Shown here: positions 7,530 through 17,061 of the stretch, piece after piece
Layout: every line of letters begins with the position of its first letter
Position numbering within the stretch: position 1 is the stretch's first letter
NCBI GenBank assembly: GCA_051414845.1
Contig: CP183313.1
Location: 1,426,001 to 1,490,000 of the forward strand
Length of the DNA stretch: 64,000 nt
Direction: 5' to 3'
From: Simonsiella sp051414845
Lineage (GTDB): Bacteria > Pseudomonadota > Gammaproteobacteria > Burkholderiales > Neisseriaceae
Notes under the pieces: generated by a model
The model's database searches: none
Seen by the model: the letters and a program-made list of their open reading frames with translations, nothing else
Told to the model about the DNA's origin: nothing
Program-made: the position numbers and the translations under genes

Positions 7530-8717
7530 TTAGAAATCGTTATGGTTTTTGCGACGCAATACGGCTGGGGTTTCAAAATCATCTAGCACGGATTGGCTGG
7601 AAAAATCGGCGGCAACAAGATTGATACCGCGTGTGTCGCGCCCTGAACGGATTAAGCGTTCCATGCCGTGTGCAGGTTCGGCTTGTTGCGTTTGATGGCG
7701 GCTGCCGACAGGTGCGCCACCACGTAAAGCTTGGGCGGCTACGTCTTTGTTCTCTTTCAAACCTGTGGCGATAATTGTGATGCGAATCGCGTCTTCTGCC
7801 ATGTCGGCATCTTCTGCTGTACCGAATTTGAGTTCTGCGTCGGGCGAAGCGTATTCGCTGACTACTGCCATGATTTCTTCCAATTCATCCAAGATGAAGC
7901 AATCGGGCGCGGTTGTGATGTTTACCAACACGCCTTTGGCACCGCTGAGACTGATGTCATCTAACAAGGGGCTGGAAATGGCTTGTTCAACCGCAATACG
8001 CGCGCGGTCGCTGCCTTTGGATTCGCCAATACCCATCATTGCCATGCCGGTGATGCTCATCATGTTTTTCACGTCGGCGAAGTCCAAGTTAATCAAACCG
8101 GGGCTGGTGACGATTTCAGAAATGCCTGCCACGCCGTTGCGCAACACATTATTTGCGGCGCGGAACGCTTCTTTAACAGTAACACCTTTTCCTAATGCGC
8201 TCAATAATTTATCGTTTGGCACGATAATCAGCGAATCCACTTGGTGTTTCAAAATTTCAATGCCTTGTTGCGCCACGGCGGTGCGTTTGCCTTCGTGACG
8301 GAATGGGCGCGTGACCACGGCAACGGTCAAAATGCCCATTTCTTTGGCGATTTCAGCAATCACGGGCGCGGCACCTGTGCCTGTGCCGCCGCCCATGCCT
8401 GTAGTGATGAAGAGCATATCTGCACCGCTAATGGCTTTGGAAATGGCTTCACGGTCTTCCAATGCCGCATCGCGACCTACTTCTGGATTCGCGCCTGCGC
8501 CCAAACCGCGTGTTAAGCTCGCGCCCAATTGCAATTTTAAGGGCGCGTTGTTGTTTTGCAGCGATTGTGCGTCGGTGTTCGCGCTGATGTATTCCACGCC
8601 TTGAATGGGGTTTTCAATCATGTTGTTGATGGCATTGCAACCGCCACCGCCCACGCCGATGACTTTGATAACGGCAGGCCCAACACCATTTTCTGATAAT
8701 TGGTAAACTTTTTCCAT
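7530..8717 (-). CDS. ftsZ: Cell division GTPase FtsZ
   Basis: A 395-residue tubulin-like protein that forms the Z ring. Seen: GVGGGGCNAINNM nucleotide loop, the GGGTGTG tubulin signature, the T7 synergy loop (NLDFADVKNMM) and a C-terminal conserved peptide (LDDFETPAVLRRK) that binds FtsA. The ATG chosen follows AAGGAGTTATC on the minus strand. Last gene of the murC-ddl-ftsQ-ftsA-ftsZ cluster; an inverted uptake-sequence pair (8784-8820) separates it from ftsA. Confidence 0.97.
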   Translation of the reverse strand: MEKVYQLSENGVGPAVIKVIGVGGGGCNAINNMIENPIQGVEYISANTDAQSLQNNNAPLKLQLGASLTRGLGAGANPEVGRDAALEDREAISKAISGADMLFITTGMGGGTGTGAAPVIAEIAKEMGILTVAVVTRPFRHEGKRTAVAQQGIEILKHQVDSLIIVPNDKLLSALGKGVTVKEAFRAANNVLRNGVAGISEIVTSPGLINLDFADVKNMMSITGMAMMGIGESKGSDRARIAVEQAISSPLLDDISLSGAKGVLVNITTAPDCFILDELEEIMAVVSEYASPDAELKFGTAEDADMAEDAIRITIIATGLKENKDVAAQALRGGAPVGSRHQTQQAEPAHGMERLIRSGRDTRGINLVAADFSSQSVLDDFETPAVLRRKNHNDF

Positions 8718-8824
8718 GATGATAACTCCTTGCCACAATGGGCTTTTTAATTGATGAATGTGAATAATGTAATACGTGTGTTCAGGCAGCCTGAAAAGTT
8801 TTCCTTTCAGGCTGCCTGAAAAAA

Positions 8825-10159
8825 TTAGAGATTACGCGCCGCCCACGCTTTAATGCGAGCAAATAGGCTTTCGCGTGGCGCGTCTTCGGGCAAATCAAGC
8901 AAGACATTGCGGTCGAAGTCGTGTTCGATTTTTTTGCCTTCGCTACTCGGTTCAATCGGCGCAGTTAGACGACGGTTTGCCACGCCTGCATTGGTACCAT
9001 TCCGTTCAGCATATTCTTTTGCTGACATCAATAAACCTACGGTGGTCGCATAACGTGGATTGCGTACACGCTCGGACACGCCGCCCATTTCGCGTGGCAC
9101 ACCAATGCGTGCAGGTAAATTGAAAATGTCTTCGGTTAATTCCAATACGCCTTTAAGCAAGGCAGTACCACCTGTGAGCACGATACCTGAAGTCAAAACT
9201 TCTTCTGGATAACCTGCGCGACGCAATTCGTTTAAAGCCAGTTCTAAAATTTCTTCGACGCGCGGTCCAATCACACTCGCCAACACGCCACGCGCAATTT
9301 GACGCGCTTGTTGTCCGCCTACGCTGGGCACTTCGACCATTTCATCTGCGTCGCCCAAATCTGCCAAAGCGGTGCCGTAATGCACTTTAATGTATTCTGC
9401 TGCGCTAGATGGTGTGCGCAAAGCTTGCGCCAAATCGCGTGTAATCAAGTCGCCCGCAATCGGAATCACGGCGGTATGGCGAATCGCGCCATTGGTATAA
9501 ACGGCGATGTCGGTGGTACCGCTGCCGATATCAATCAGGCACACACCCAATTCTTTTTCGTCTTCGGTCAAAACAGCATCGGCACTTGCCAACGGCTGCA
9601 ACATAATTTCATCGACATTAATATGGCAACGTTCAATACATTTTTGCACGTTTTGCACCGCCGTTACCGCGCCTGTAATGATGTGAACACGCGTATCCAA
9701 GCGCACGCCACTCATGCCCACAGGCTCGCGTACGCCAGGTTGGTTGTCAATAATGTATTCTTGCACAACAGTGTGCAAAATTTGATGGTCGGGCGGAATA
9801 TTGACCGCTTTGGCAGTTTCTTTGGCGCGTTCAATATCAGCAGCAGACACTTCGCCTTCTTTGATTTTGACTACGCCTTGCGAATTCAGGCTGCGTACGT
9901 GGTTACCTGAAATGCCTGTGCTGACGCTGCGAATTTTGCAATCCGCCATCAATTCGGCTTCGCTCATCGCGCTGTGAATCGCTTGGGCGGTTACATCAAT
10001 ATTGGTTACCATACCCGCTTTCAGACCACGAGATTCTGCTTCGCCCACACCCACAATATGGATTTGATTATCGACCACTTCGCCAATCAAAGCCAACACT
10101 TGCGAAGTACCAATATCCAATGCGCTAATATATTGCTTTTCAACCATTTTTTCACTCAT
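8825..10159 (-). CDS. ftsA: Cell division protein FtsA
   Basis: A 444-residue actin-like ATPase that tethers FtsZ to the membrane. Phosphate-1 loop ALDIGTSQVLALIGE, the phosphate-2 motif LIDIGSGTTDIAVY and adenosine motif VLTGGTALLKGV are present. The C-terminal amphipathic helix (SLFARIKAWAARNL) is the membrane anchor. It begins 12 bases after ftsQ, so the two are surely co-transcribed. Confidence 0.96.
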   Translation of the reverse strand: MSEKMVEKQYISALDIGTSQVLALIGEVVDNQIHIVGVGEAESRGLKAGMVTNIDVTAQAIHSAMSEAELMADCKIRSVSTGISGNHVRSLNSQGVVKIKEGEVSAADIERAKETAKAVNIPPDHQILHTVVQEYIIDNQPGVREPVGMSGVRLDTRVHIITGAVTAVQNVQKCIERCHINVDEIMLQPLASADAVLTEDEKELGVCLIDIGSGTTDIAVYTNGAIRHTAVIPIAGDLITRDLAQALRTPSSAAEYIKVHYGTALADLGDADEMVEVPSVGGQQARQIARGVLASVIGPRVEEILELALNELRRAGYPEEVLTSGIVLTGGTALLKGVLELTEDIFNLPARIGVPREMGGVSERVRNPRYATTVGLLMSAKEYAERNGTNAGVANRRLTAPIEPSSEGKKIEHDFDRNVLLDLPEDAPRESLFARIKAWAARNL

Positions 10160-10171
10160 TTATTGTATCTT

Positions 10172-10906
10172 TTATTCTGTTTCAACTTCTTCTTGCGCGC
10201 TCACAGGTGGCGCGTCTTCGCGTCTTTTCATTGCTGCGCCATGCGGATAACGCATATCCAAGTAATCTATATATGCTGCTTGCGCCGCCAGTTGGCGTGG
10301 CCACAAATCCGCAAAACGCATTAATCGGGCATGAACATTCTCTTTACCCAAGCGCACTTCAATGCCATTATTGAGCATTAAAGACCATGCGCCATGTGGC
10401 TTATATTGTAACCGTTTGATATCTAATCGCAAAGGTTTAAGTCGAGATTCAAATACTTTATGTTGCTCCAACATCGGCAACAAATCGCCAAATTCGCCAT
10501 CTAATTCAGGCAGCTTATCATTTGAGGCTGCCTGAAAAACCATGCCATCAGGCGCAATCAAACCTGCTTGTTCACCTTCACGCATCCAACGCGCAGCGGC
10601 ATCGTATTCGGTAATTTCCAACTTCACAGTTGCAGGCGCAATGCGGTCGATTTTTACCTCTTTCACCCAAGGTTGTGCCAACGCTGCTTTCTGCGCCGCT
10701 TGCAAATTAATCGTGAAAAAACTGCCTGTTAATTCAGGGCGCACGGCGGTAAAAATCTGTTCCACTTGCGCATGTTTCAGGCTGCCATCATCTTGGGCAC
10801 GAATGTCAATGTGCGCAATGCGAAAATACGGATGTTGCACAATCCAATAACCTGCCGTCAGCACAAAAAGCAACAAACTGAAATAAAAGAAAATTTTAAC
10901 TTTCAC
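10172..10906 (-). CDS. ftsQ: Cell division protein FtsQ
   Basis: A 244-residue bitopic protein. One membrane segment (about residues 5-24) is followed by a POTRA domain (PYFRIAHIDIRAQDDG onward) and the beta domain that binds FtsB/FtsL. The C-terminal tail is acidic (AQEEVETE). An uptake sequence inside the gene encodes FQAA at about residues 129-132. It lies between ddl (15 bases) and ftsA (12 bases). Confidence 0.93.
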   Translation of the reverse strand: MKVKIFFYFSLLLFVLTAGYWIVQHPYFRIAHIDIRAQDDGSLKHAQVEQIFTAVRPELTGSFFTINLQAAQKAALAQPWVKEVKIDRIAPATVKLEITEYDAAARWMREGEQAGLIAPDGMVFQAASNDKLPELDGEFGDLLPMLEQHKVFESRLKPLRLDIKRLQYKPHGAWSLMLNNGIEVRLGKENVHARLMRFADLWPRQLAAQAAYIDYLDMRYPHGAAMKRREDAPPVSAQEEVETE

Positions 10907-10921
10907 GCCGCCCTACCCTAC

Positions 10922-11842
10922 TCAATGCGCCCAAGCCGTTTGCAAAATCGCCACGCACACATCGGCAAAACTCATACCTACTTGCGCCGCCGCTTTCGGA
11001 ATCAAACTGTGGCTGGTCATACCAGGCAAAGTATTCACTTCCAACACATACAATTTACCATCAGCGTCGCGCAAAAAGTCCACGCGACCGCAATTATTGC
11101 CACCACCAATCGCCGCAAACGCGCGCAAAGCCAATTCGCGCATGAGCTTTTCGTCTGCTTCGTTCAAATCGGAAGGACACAAATACACCGTATCATCGCG
11201 GTTGTATTTCGCTTCATAATCGTAAAATTCGGTTTGCGGAATAATGCGAATGCTTGGCAAGGCTTGGCGATTGAGTACGCCGCAAGTATATTCGCCGCCC
11301 GACATAAATTGCTCCGCCAAGATTTCGCCATGCAAATTTTGCGCGCGTAATTCATTGAATTTTTGTTGCAATTCGCCTTGTTCTTTGACTTTAAATACGC
11401 CCACGCTGCTGCCTTCTGCCGCAGGTTTGATAAACAAAGGCAAGCCTAATTGCGCTTCTACCGCCGCAAAATCGCTCTCTTCATACAACACCACAAACGG
11501 CGGCACAGGCAAACCCAAGGCTTGCCACACCAATTTGCAGCGATATTTATCCATGCCCAAAGCCGAAGCCAGCACACCGCAACCCGTATACGGAATGCCC
11601 AAAGCTTCCAATGCGCCTTGCACCGTGCCATCTTCGCCATAAGTGCCGTGCAAAATATTGAAGGCAGCCTGAAAACCGTCGCTTTTCAATTGCGCCAAAT
11701 CGCGTTTAGCAGGGTCAAACGCATGCGCGTCAATGCCACGACTTTTGAGCGCGTCCACAATCGCCGCGCCGCTGATTAAAGAAACTTCTCGTTCGCTCGA
11801 AAAACCGCCCATTAACACGGCTACTTTGCCAAAATCTTGCAT
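10922..11842 (-). CDS. ddlB: D-alanine--D-alanine ligase
   Basis: A 306-residue ATP-grasp enzyme joining two D-Ala for the peptidoglycan stem. Seen: GGFSSEREVSLISG at the N-terminus (substrate loop), KPAAEGSSVGVFKV (ATP-grasp loop) and GRVDFLRDADGKLYVLEVNTLPGMT (metal and D-Ala site). The length is that of DdlB. It sits between murC and ftsQ, the normal neisserial order. Confidence 0.96.
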   Translation of the reverse strand: MQDFGKVAVLMGGFSSEREVSLISGAAIVDALKSRGIDAHAFDPAKRDLAQLKSDGFQAAFNILHGTYGEDGTVQGALEALGIPYTGCGVLASALGMDKYRCKLVWQALGLPVPPFVVLYEESDFAAVEAQLGLPLFIKPAAEGSSVGVFKVKEQGELQQKFNELRAQNLHGEILAEQFMSGGEYTCGVLNRQALPSIRIIPQTEFYDYEAKYNRDDTVYLCPSDLNEADEKLMRELALRAFAAIGGGNNCGRVDFLRDADGKLYVLEVNTLPGMTSHSLIPKAAAQVGMSFADVCVAILQTAWAH

Positions 11843-11977
11843 GGTTTACTTTCTTGTTTCAGGCTACCTGAAAGGTTTTTGGTTTTCAGACAGCCTGAAA
11901 ATATTTTATTTCAATAATTTCTATTTTTTCAGGCTGCCCAAAAGGGCGTGCCATTTTTAATGGCTGCCTGAAAACAA

Positions 11978-13390
11978 CTACGCAGCTTGTTCTTTGCTTA
12001 AATCCACCAATCCCTGCGCCACTTTATTGATACTGCCTGCCCCCATCGTCAGCACCACATCGCCATCTTGCAAAATACCCAACAAGGTTTCAGGCAGCGC
12101 GTTCACATCGGCACAGAAAATCGGTTCAACCTTATTCATCACGCGCACGCCACGCGCCAACGCCTTGCCGTCCGCCGCGTTAATATGTTCTTCGCCTGCC
12201 GCATAAACTTGCGTCAAAACCAAGCTGTCCACCGTACTCAACACGTCCACAAATTCTTCAAACAAATCACGCGTGCGCGTAAAACGGTGCGGCTGAAACG
12301 CCAACACCAAACGGCTATCAGGATATGCGCCACGCGCCGCCGCCAAAGTTGCCGCCATTTCCACAGGATGATGACCATAATCGTCAATAATCAAAGCCTT
12401 ACCACCTTGCGGCAAGCTAATTTCGCCATAACTTTGGAAACGTCGTCCCACGCCACCAAAGTTCGCCAAACCAGTTTGAATCGCTTCAATCGACGCTTTA
12501 CATTCCAATGCCACACCAATACTCGCCAGCGCGTTCAACACATTGTGTCGCCCTGGCAAATTCAGCAACACATCAAACTCAATCGGCTCGCCCTCTTGTT
12601 TCGCATGCACCGTAAACGCCATTTGCGCGCCACGCGTTTCCACATTAGTCGCGTAAATATCCGCCGCTTCATCGTCAATATTGTAAGTCGCAAACGGCTT
12701 TTTAATCTGCGGCAAAATTGCGCGCACATGTTCGCTATCGGTACACAAAAAAGCTTTACCATAAAACGGCATACGATGCACAAAATCAATAAACGCTTGG
12801 TGCAAATTCTCAACCTTATGGGCATAAGTATCCATGTGGTCGGTATCAATATTGGTTACCACCGTCATCACAGGTGACAAATACAAAAACGACGCATCGC
12901 TCTCATCCGCTTCCGCCACAATATACTCGCCACCACCAAGCTTGGCATTTGTCCCTGCCGCCGTCAATTTACCGCCAATTACAAACGTCGGGTCTTGCCC
13001 TGCCGCACCCAAAATAGAAGCGGTTAAACTCGTGGTTGTTGTTTTGCCATGCGTTCCTGCAATCGCAATGCCATCGCGCAAGCGCATCAATTCTGCCAAC
13101 ATCATCGCACGCGGAATCACAGGAATATGCGCCTCCAAAGCCGCCTGTACCTCAGGATTATCGCGATTAATCGCAGTAGAAGTCACCACCACATCTGCGC
13201 CATCAATATGTTCCGCCGTATGGCCGGGAAAAACGCGCACCCCTAAGCTCGCCAGATGACGCGTTACCGCGCTTTGCGACTGGTCTGAACCCGAAACCTG
13301 AAAACCCAAATTGTGCAAGACCTCAGCAATGCCACACATCCCCGAGCCACCAATGCCAACAAAATGAATGTTTTTAATACGGTTTTTCAT
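11978..13390 (-). CDS. murC: UDP-N-acetylmuramate--L-alanine ligase
   Basis: A 470-residue Mur ligase adding L-Ala to UDP-MurNAc. N-terminal Rossmann domain HFVGIGGSGMCGIAEVL, ATP loop GTHGKTTTTSLTA, and central and C-terminal domains (DDYGHHPVEMAATL, FQPHRFTRTRDLF) are complete. The ATG behind GGAAAG was chosen over an upstream GTG six codons earlier. In Neisseria murG precedes murC; here the upstream 340 bases hold only repeats and then an unrelated gene. Confidence 0.96.
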   Translation of the reverse strand: MKNRIKNIHFVGIGGSGMCGIAEVLHNLGFQVSGSDQSQSAVTRHLASLGVRVFPGHTAEHIDGADVVVTSTAINRDNPEVQAALEAHIPVIPRAMMLAELMRLRDGIAIAGTHGKTTTTSLTASILGAAGQDPTFVIGGKLTAAGTNAKLGGGEYIVAEADESDASFLYLSPVMTVVTNIDTDHMDTYAHKVENLHQAFIDFVHRMPFYGKAFLCTDSEHVRAILPQIKKPFATYNIDDEAADIYATNVETRGAQMAFTVHAKQEGEPIEFDVLLNLPGRHNVLNALASIGVALECKASIEAIQTGLANFGGVGRRFQSYGEISLPQGGKALIIDDYGHHPVEMAATLAAARGAYPDSRLVLAFQPHRFTRTRDLFEEFVDVLSTVDSLVLTQVYAAGEEHINAADGKALARGVRVMNKVEPIFCADVNALPETLLGILQDGDVVLTMGAGSINKVAQGLVDLSKEQAA

Positions 13391-13641
13391 ACGCAAATTA
13401 CTTTCCACAGCAAACTTTCAGGCAGCCTGAAACGTCGTTACAAAAAATCGCGTATTTTAAAGCCCTTATTAACATTTCGCTATGCTTTTTTGCGCGTTTT
13501 ACAGAGAATTTACAGGGAAACTAGCAAAACGACTTTTCAGACAGCCTGAATAACTTGAAAACAATAAAAAAGCAGCCTGAAAAACCATTCAGGCTGCCTG
13601 AAACAAAGTTCAACGAAACTAAACTTTCCAATCAAATGTAG

Positions 13642-13738
13642 TGAATTCAAACAAGAAAAATACAAGGCAACAACGACCGCCGTGTACATCAAATACATTA
13701 GGTCGTTGGCAACACCGTAGATTTCTTGTTTTAATTCA
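13642..13738. repeat. Inverted-repeat element, copy 2
   Basis: A near-palindromic unit: TGAATTCAAACAAGAAAAAT at one end, AAATCTACGG-like complement at the other, and an inner stem formed by AACGACC and GGTCGTT. The stop codon of the stress-protein gene lies inside it, so it may serve as its terminator. Copy 1 is at 62-140. The stretch 13391-13641 otherwise holds uptake sequences, partly paired at 13568-13605. Confidence 0.6.
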
Positions 13739-14195
13739 GTACATCTTCATTGTGCACGTCACGCACCAACAACACAGGCACAGGCGATTTGCGCAACACC
13801 CCTTCAGCAACCGAACCAACCAACAAGCTGCGTAAACCCGTCACGCCTTTCGTTCCCATCGCCACAACTTGACAATGCTCATCCATCACCGTTTTCAGCA
13901 GCAAAGCAACAATATCATCGCCGAAACTGGGCAAAATTTTTATCGCCATTGTAATCCCGCCCAAATCAATGCCAGACACCGCTTTTAACACTTGCGCGCA
14001 CCCAATGCGCTGCACTTCCGCATACAATTTCTCTTCGTCGCCCACGCCAATCCCCATGCGCAATAAATTCGCTGCGTTCACCACATGCACCACCAACAAA
14101 GAGCGATGAGACGTCTGTGCCAACTTCAAGGCTGCCTGAAAAACATGTAAAGACGTTAAACTATCATCTAATGCCACACAAATTTTGCGATACAT
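13731..14195 (-). CDS. Universal stress protein (UspA family)
   Basis: A 154-residue single Usp domain. It starts with MYRKICVALDDS, and GTKGVTGLRSLLVGS matches the G-x2-G-x9-G-S ATP-binding motif, so an ATP-binding, MJ0577-like member is likely. An uptake sequence inside the gene encodes FQAALKLA. Its role cannot be narrowed from context. Confidence 0.9.
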   Translation of the reverse strand: MYRKICVALDDSLTSLHVFQAALKLAQTSHRSLLVVHVVNAANLLRMGIGVGDEEKLYAEVQRIGCAQVLKAVSGIDLGGITMAIKILPSFGDDIVALLLKTVMDEHCQVVAMGTKGVTGLRSLLVGSVAEGVLRKSPVPVLLVRDVHNEDVLN

Positions 14196-14285
14196 AGCAC
14201 CACTCCTTTGATAAAAACCAACACAAGTTGCGATTAAAAATATAGCACAAAACCAGAGACAAACTTTGTTTTAACTCAATGATTC

Positions 14286-14391
14286 TATAGCCAAACAAAA
14301 CACAATCATTACAGCGTTGGCTCGTCTTGCTGTACTACTTGTACTATTTGCGGCTCGCCGCCTTGTGCTGATTTATTTTTCTTCGGCTATA
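14286..14391. mobile_element. Correia-like miniature inverted-repeat element, full copy
   Basis: A 106-bp unit with terminal inverted repeats TATAGCCAAA and (other strand) TATAGCCGAA. Its inside (GTACTATTTGCGGCTCGCCG, then CTTGTGCTGATTT) resembles the neisserial Correia element, which has TATAGTGGATTAA ends, although the core is deleted. TA at both ends fits the usual target duplication. A second copy with one damaged end is at 39659-39750. Confidence 0.7.
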
Positions 14392-14427
14392 CACTTTCAG
14401 GCAGCCTAAAAATTTTTATAATCCAAA

Positions 14428-15234
14428 TCAAAATAAACGCTTATACAACATCTGCGTCGCAATCAAAAACAATAAAATCCCCATCGCCATTTTCAACTTA
14501 TCAGGCGACAAACCATGCGCCGCTTTCACACCCAAAGGCGCAAATGTCATCGTACACGCCGCCAAAATCAACACCACAGGCAAATACACAAAACCAAAAG
14601 TATGCGCAGGCAACGCTTGCGCCTGCCAGCCTGAAAACACATAACCCACACAACCCGCAATCGACATCGTCCAAGCCAACGCCGCCGAAGTCCCAACCGC
14701 ACGATGAATCGGCACATTACAATACGTCATAAACGGCACCGACAATGAGCCACCACCAATCCCCACCCAACTGGACAACAAACCAATCACGCTGCCTGAA
14801 GCAAATAAGCCAGCAGGTTTAGGCAATTGTCGCGTCGGTTTTGGCTTAATTTTCAACACCATTTGCACCGCAATCACATACAAAAAGCCAATAAAAAACC
14901 ATTGCAAAAAATCCGCCGACAAAAACTTCGCCAAACCCGCACCCAATAAACTGCCCACAATCATTGCAGGCGACAAATGGCGCACAATCGACCAATCAAT
15001 CGAACCACGCCGATGTTGCGCCAACGCGCTCGAAATCGTGGTAAACATCATAATCGCAAAGGAAGTACCCAAAGCCAAATGCTGCGTATAAGGACTATCC
15101 ACGCCCTGCTTGTGCAAAAACCACAGCACAATCGGCACAATAATCGTCCCGCCGCCAACGCCGAGCAAACCCGCCAAAAAACCCGCAAAAGTACCCGCTG
15201 CTAGCAAAGCAAAAATAATGTTTAATGTCCACAT
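14428..15234 (-). CDS. TauE/SafE-family membrane permease
   Basis: A 268-residue integral membrane protein with about eight segments in two related halves; each half opens with a Gly-rich motif (GFLAGLLGVGGGTIIVPIVL and GLLSSWVGIGGGSLSVPFMT). The family exports sulfite or organosulfonates, or acts as anion permease. No sulfur-metabolism genes lie near, so the substrate is unknown. Confidence 0.88.
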   Translation of the reverse strand: MWTLNIIFALLAAGTFAGFLAGLLGVGGGTIIVPIVLWFLHKQGVDSPYTQHLALGTSFAIMMFTTISSALAQHRRGSIDWSIVRHLSPAMIVGSLLGAGLAKFLSADFLQWFFIGFLYVIAVQMVLKIKPKPTRQLPKPAGLFASGSVIGLLSSWVGIGGGSLSVPFMTYCNVPIHRAVGTSAALAWTMSIAGCVGYVFSGWQAQALPAHTFGFVYLPVVLILAACTMTFAPLGVKAAHGLSPDKLKMAMGILLFLIATQMLYKRLF

Positions 15235-15345
15235 AGTGTCTCAATCATGAATCGACAATTTCTTTTTAAAAAATTTTCAAAAATAAATTTCAGGCTACCT
15301 GAAAACAAAAACTCGTTTTCAGGCAGCCTGAATAAATTGATTTAA

Positions 15346-15729
15346 TTAACCAATTTCTGCTACATATTGTTCCGCAGTTAATAAGCCATCCAAGTCGGCT
15401 GCCTTGGCAGGTTTAATCTTGAAAAACCAGCCAGTATCGTAAGGGTCAGTATTAGCGGTATCAGGTGCATTCACCAAATCTTCATTGACCGCCACCACTT
15501 CACCCGCAATCGGCGCATACACGTCAGACGCGGCTTTAACCGATTCCACCACACCTGCTTGGTCTTCTGCCGCCAAATTTGCGCCCACTTCAGGTAATTC
15601 AACGAATACGATGTCGCCCAACAACTCTTGCGCATGATGCGTAATACCGACTGTTACCGTGCCATCCGCTTCCTGGCGCAACCATTCGTGGCTAGAAACA
15701 TATTTCAAATCTGCTGGGATATTGCTCAT
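15346..15729 (-). CDS. gcvH: Glycine cleavage system H protein
   Basis: A 127-residue lipoyl carrier that shuttles the aminomethyl group between P, T and L proteins. The lipoylated lysine is in VVESVKAASDVYAP; the fold (KYVSSHEWLR ... YDTGWFFKIK) is complete. The start was placed at the ATG of MSNIPADLKYVSSHEW, behind GGAGAACAAACC, which matches family length. It lies 168 bases behind gcvT; no gcvP is in the window. Confidence 0.96.
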   Translation of the reverse strand: MSNIPADLKYVSSHEWLRQEADGTVTVGITHHAQELLGDIVFVELPEVGANLAAEDQAGVVESVKAASDVYAPIAGEVVAVNEDLVNAPDTANTDPYDTGWFFKIKPAKAADLDGLLTAEQYVAEIG

Positions 15730-15897
15730 GGTTTGTTCTCCATATTGGGATAAAAATCGTAGATTGGGTTGTAAACCCAACAATCTTTCAGGCTGCCTGA
15801 AACGCAATTTAACGTAACAAAAATATTCAAACAACCGAAAATTTCAATTTACACGGGAATGTTGGGTTGATAACCCAACCTACCCTACACAAAAAAA

Positions 15898-16995
15898 TCA
15901 ATCAAACTGCTTTTGCCCATTGCGCACAAACGGCAATGGCAACACGCGCACATCAACCAACGTGCCGCGAATATCCACCTGCGCCGCATTTTCCGTCGCA
16001 ATCGGCACACGCGCAATCGCGATAGACTGCTTCAAGCTCGGCGAGAATGTGCCGCTTGTAATCACGCCTTTGCCGTGCGGCGTAACCACTTCCATGCCTT
16101 CGCGCAACACGCCGCGCGTTTCCAGCAACAAGCCGACTTGTTTCACGTCCACACCCGCATTTTTCAGCGCAACGAGTGGCGTTTTGCCGACAAAATCGCG
16201 GCTATCATCTTTCAAATCCACCGTCCACGCCATACCCGCTTGCAATGGGCTGATGCCATCATTCATATCATGCCCATACAAATTCATGCCCGCTTCCAAA
16301 CGCAAGGTATCACGCGCCCCCAAACCACAAGGCTGCACGCCTACATTTTTCAAAGCATTAAAAAATTCAATTGCTTGCGTTTCAGGCAGCATCACTTCCA
16401 CGCCGTCTTCGCCCGTGTAGCCCGTACGCGCCACAAACCAATTATCGCCCAAATCCACGCCTTGAAACACTTTCAGCGCGTTCACTTTGTCCGCCCATTC
16501 AGGTTTCACTTGCAATAATTTTTCAATCGCCTTAGGACCTTGCACCGCCAACATACACAAATCCGCACGTTGTTGAATATTCACGCCAAATTCCGCGCCA
16601 ATTTTTTGGAATTGCGCCATATCCTTTTCACGTGTCGCGCCGTTAGACACAATGCGGTAAGCCGTTTCCGCTTCATTGGCGCGATACACGATTAAATCAT
16701 CAATCACGCCTCCGTTATCATTCAACATCGCCGAATACAAAGCCTTGCCCACAAACGACAATTTCGCCACATCATTCGCCAACAATTTTTGCAGCCACGC
16801 TTTCGCCTTTTCGCCCGAAATATCGCAAATCATCATGTGCGACACGTCAAACATACCCGCGTCGGTGCGCACCGCTTCGTGTTCCGCGATTTGCGAACCG
16901 TAATTCACAGGCAAATCCCAGCCAGCAAAATCAACCAATTTGCCGCCCGCGTCTTGGTGCGCTTGATGAAAAGGCGTTGTTTTTAAAGCAGACAT
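15898..16995 (-). CDS. gcvT: Glycine cleavage system T protein (aminomethyltransferase)
   Basis: A 365-residue tetrahydrofolate-dependent aminomethyltransferase. N-terminal TTPFHQAHQDAGGKLVDFAG and FDVSHMM, and the folate site around TGYTGEDGVEV and GLGARDTLRLEAG, are typical. The ATG follows TTGGAGAATAAA and a riboswitch-controlled leader (17020-17235), so expression should rise with glycine. With gcvH downstream it forms part of the glycine cleavage complex. Confidence 0.96.
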   Translation of the reverse strand: MSALKTTPFHQAHQDAGGKLVDFAGWDLPVNYGSQIAEHEAVRTDAGMFDVSHMMICDISGEKAKAWLQKLLANDVAKLSFVGKALYSAMLNDNGGVIDDLIVYRANEAETAYRIVSNGATREKDMAQFQKIGAEFGVNIQQRADLCMLAVQGPKAIEKLLQVKPEWADKVNALKVFQGVDLGDNWFVARTGYTGEDGVEVMLPETQAIEFFNALKNVGVQPCGLGARDTLRLEAGMNLYGHDMNDGISPLQAGMAWTVDLKDDSRDFVGKTPLVALKNAGVDVKQVGLLLETRGVLREGMEVVTPHGKGVITSGTFSPSLKQSIAIARVPIATENAAQVDIRGTLVDVRVLPLPFVRNGQKQFD

Positions 16996-17019
16996 TTTAT
17001 TCTCCAATAGTAAAAACAA

Positions 17020-17060
17020 TAAAAGGGCTGTATCTATTTGCATGAAAATAGATACAACCC
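17020..17060 (-). terminator. Riboswitch expression-platform terminator
   Basis: On the minus strand GGGTTGTATCTATTT and AAATAGATACAGCCC form a 15-bp stem with one G-U-type mismatch, followed by TTTTATTGTTTTT. It lies between the glycine aptamer and the gcvT start, so aptamer folding probably decides whether it forms. Confidence 0.85.
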
Positions 17061-17061
17061 T

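Noticed and set aside
9299..9910. 203-codon plus-strand frame opposite ftsA
   Set aside because: Antisense shadow; the His/Arg-rich composition and missing start signals speak against a gene.
12068..12877. 269-codon open frame on the plus strand
   Set aside because: It lies fully inside murC on the opposite strand and has a His/Arg-rich composition typical of antisense reading.
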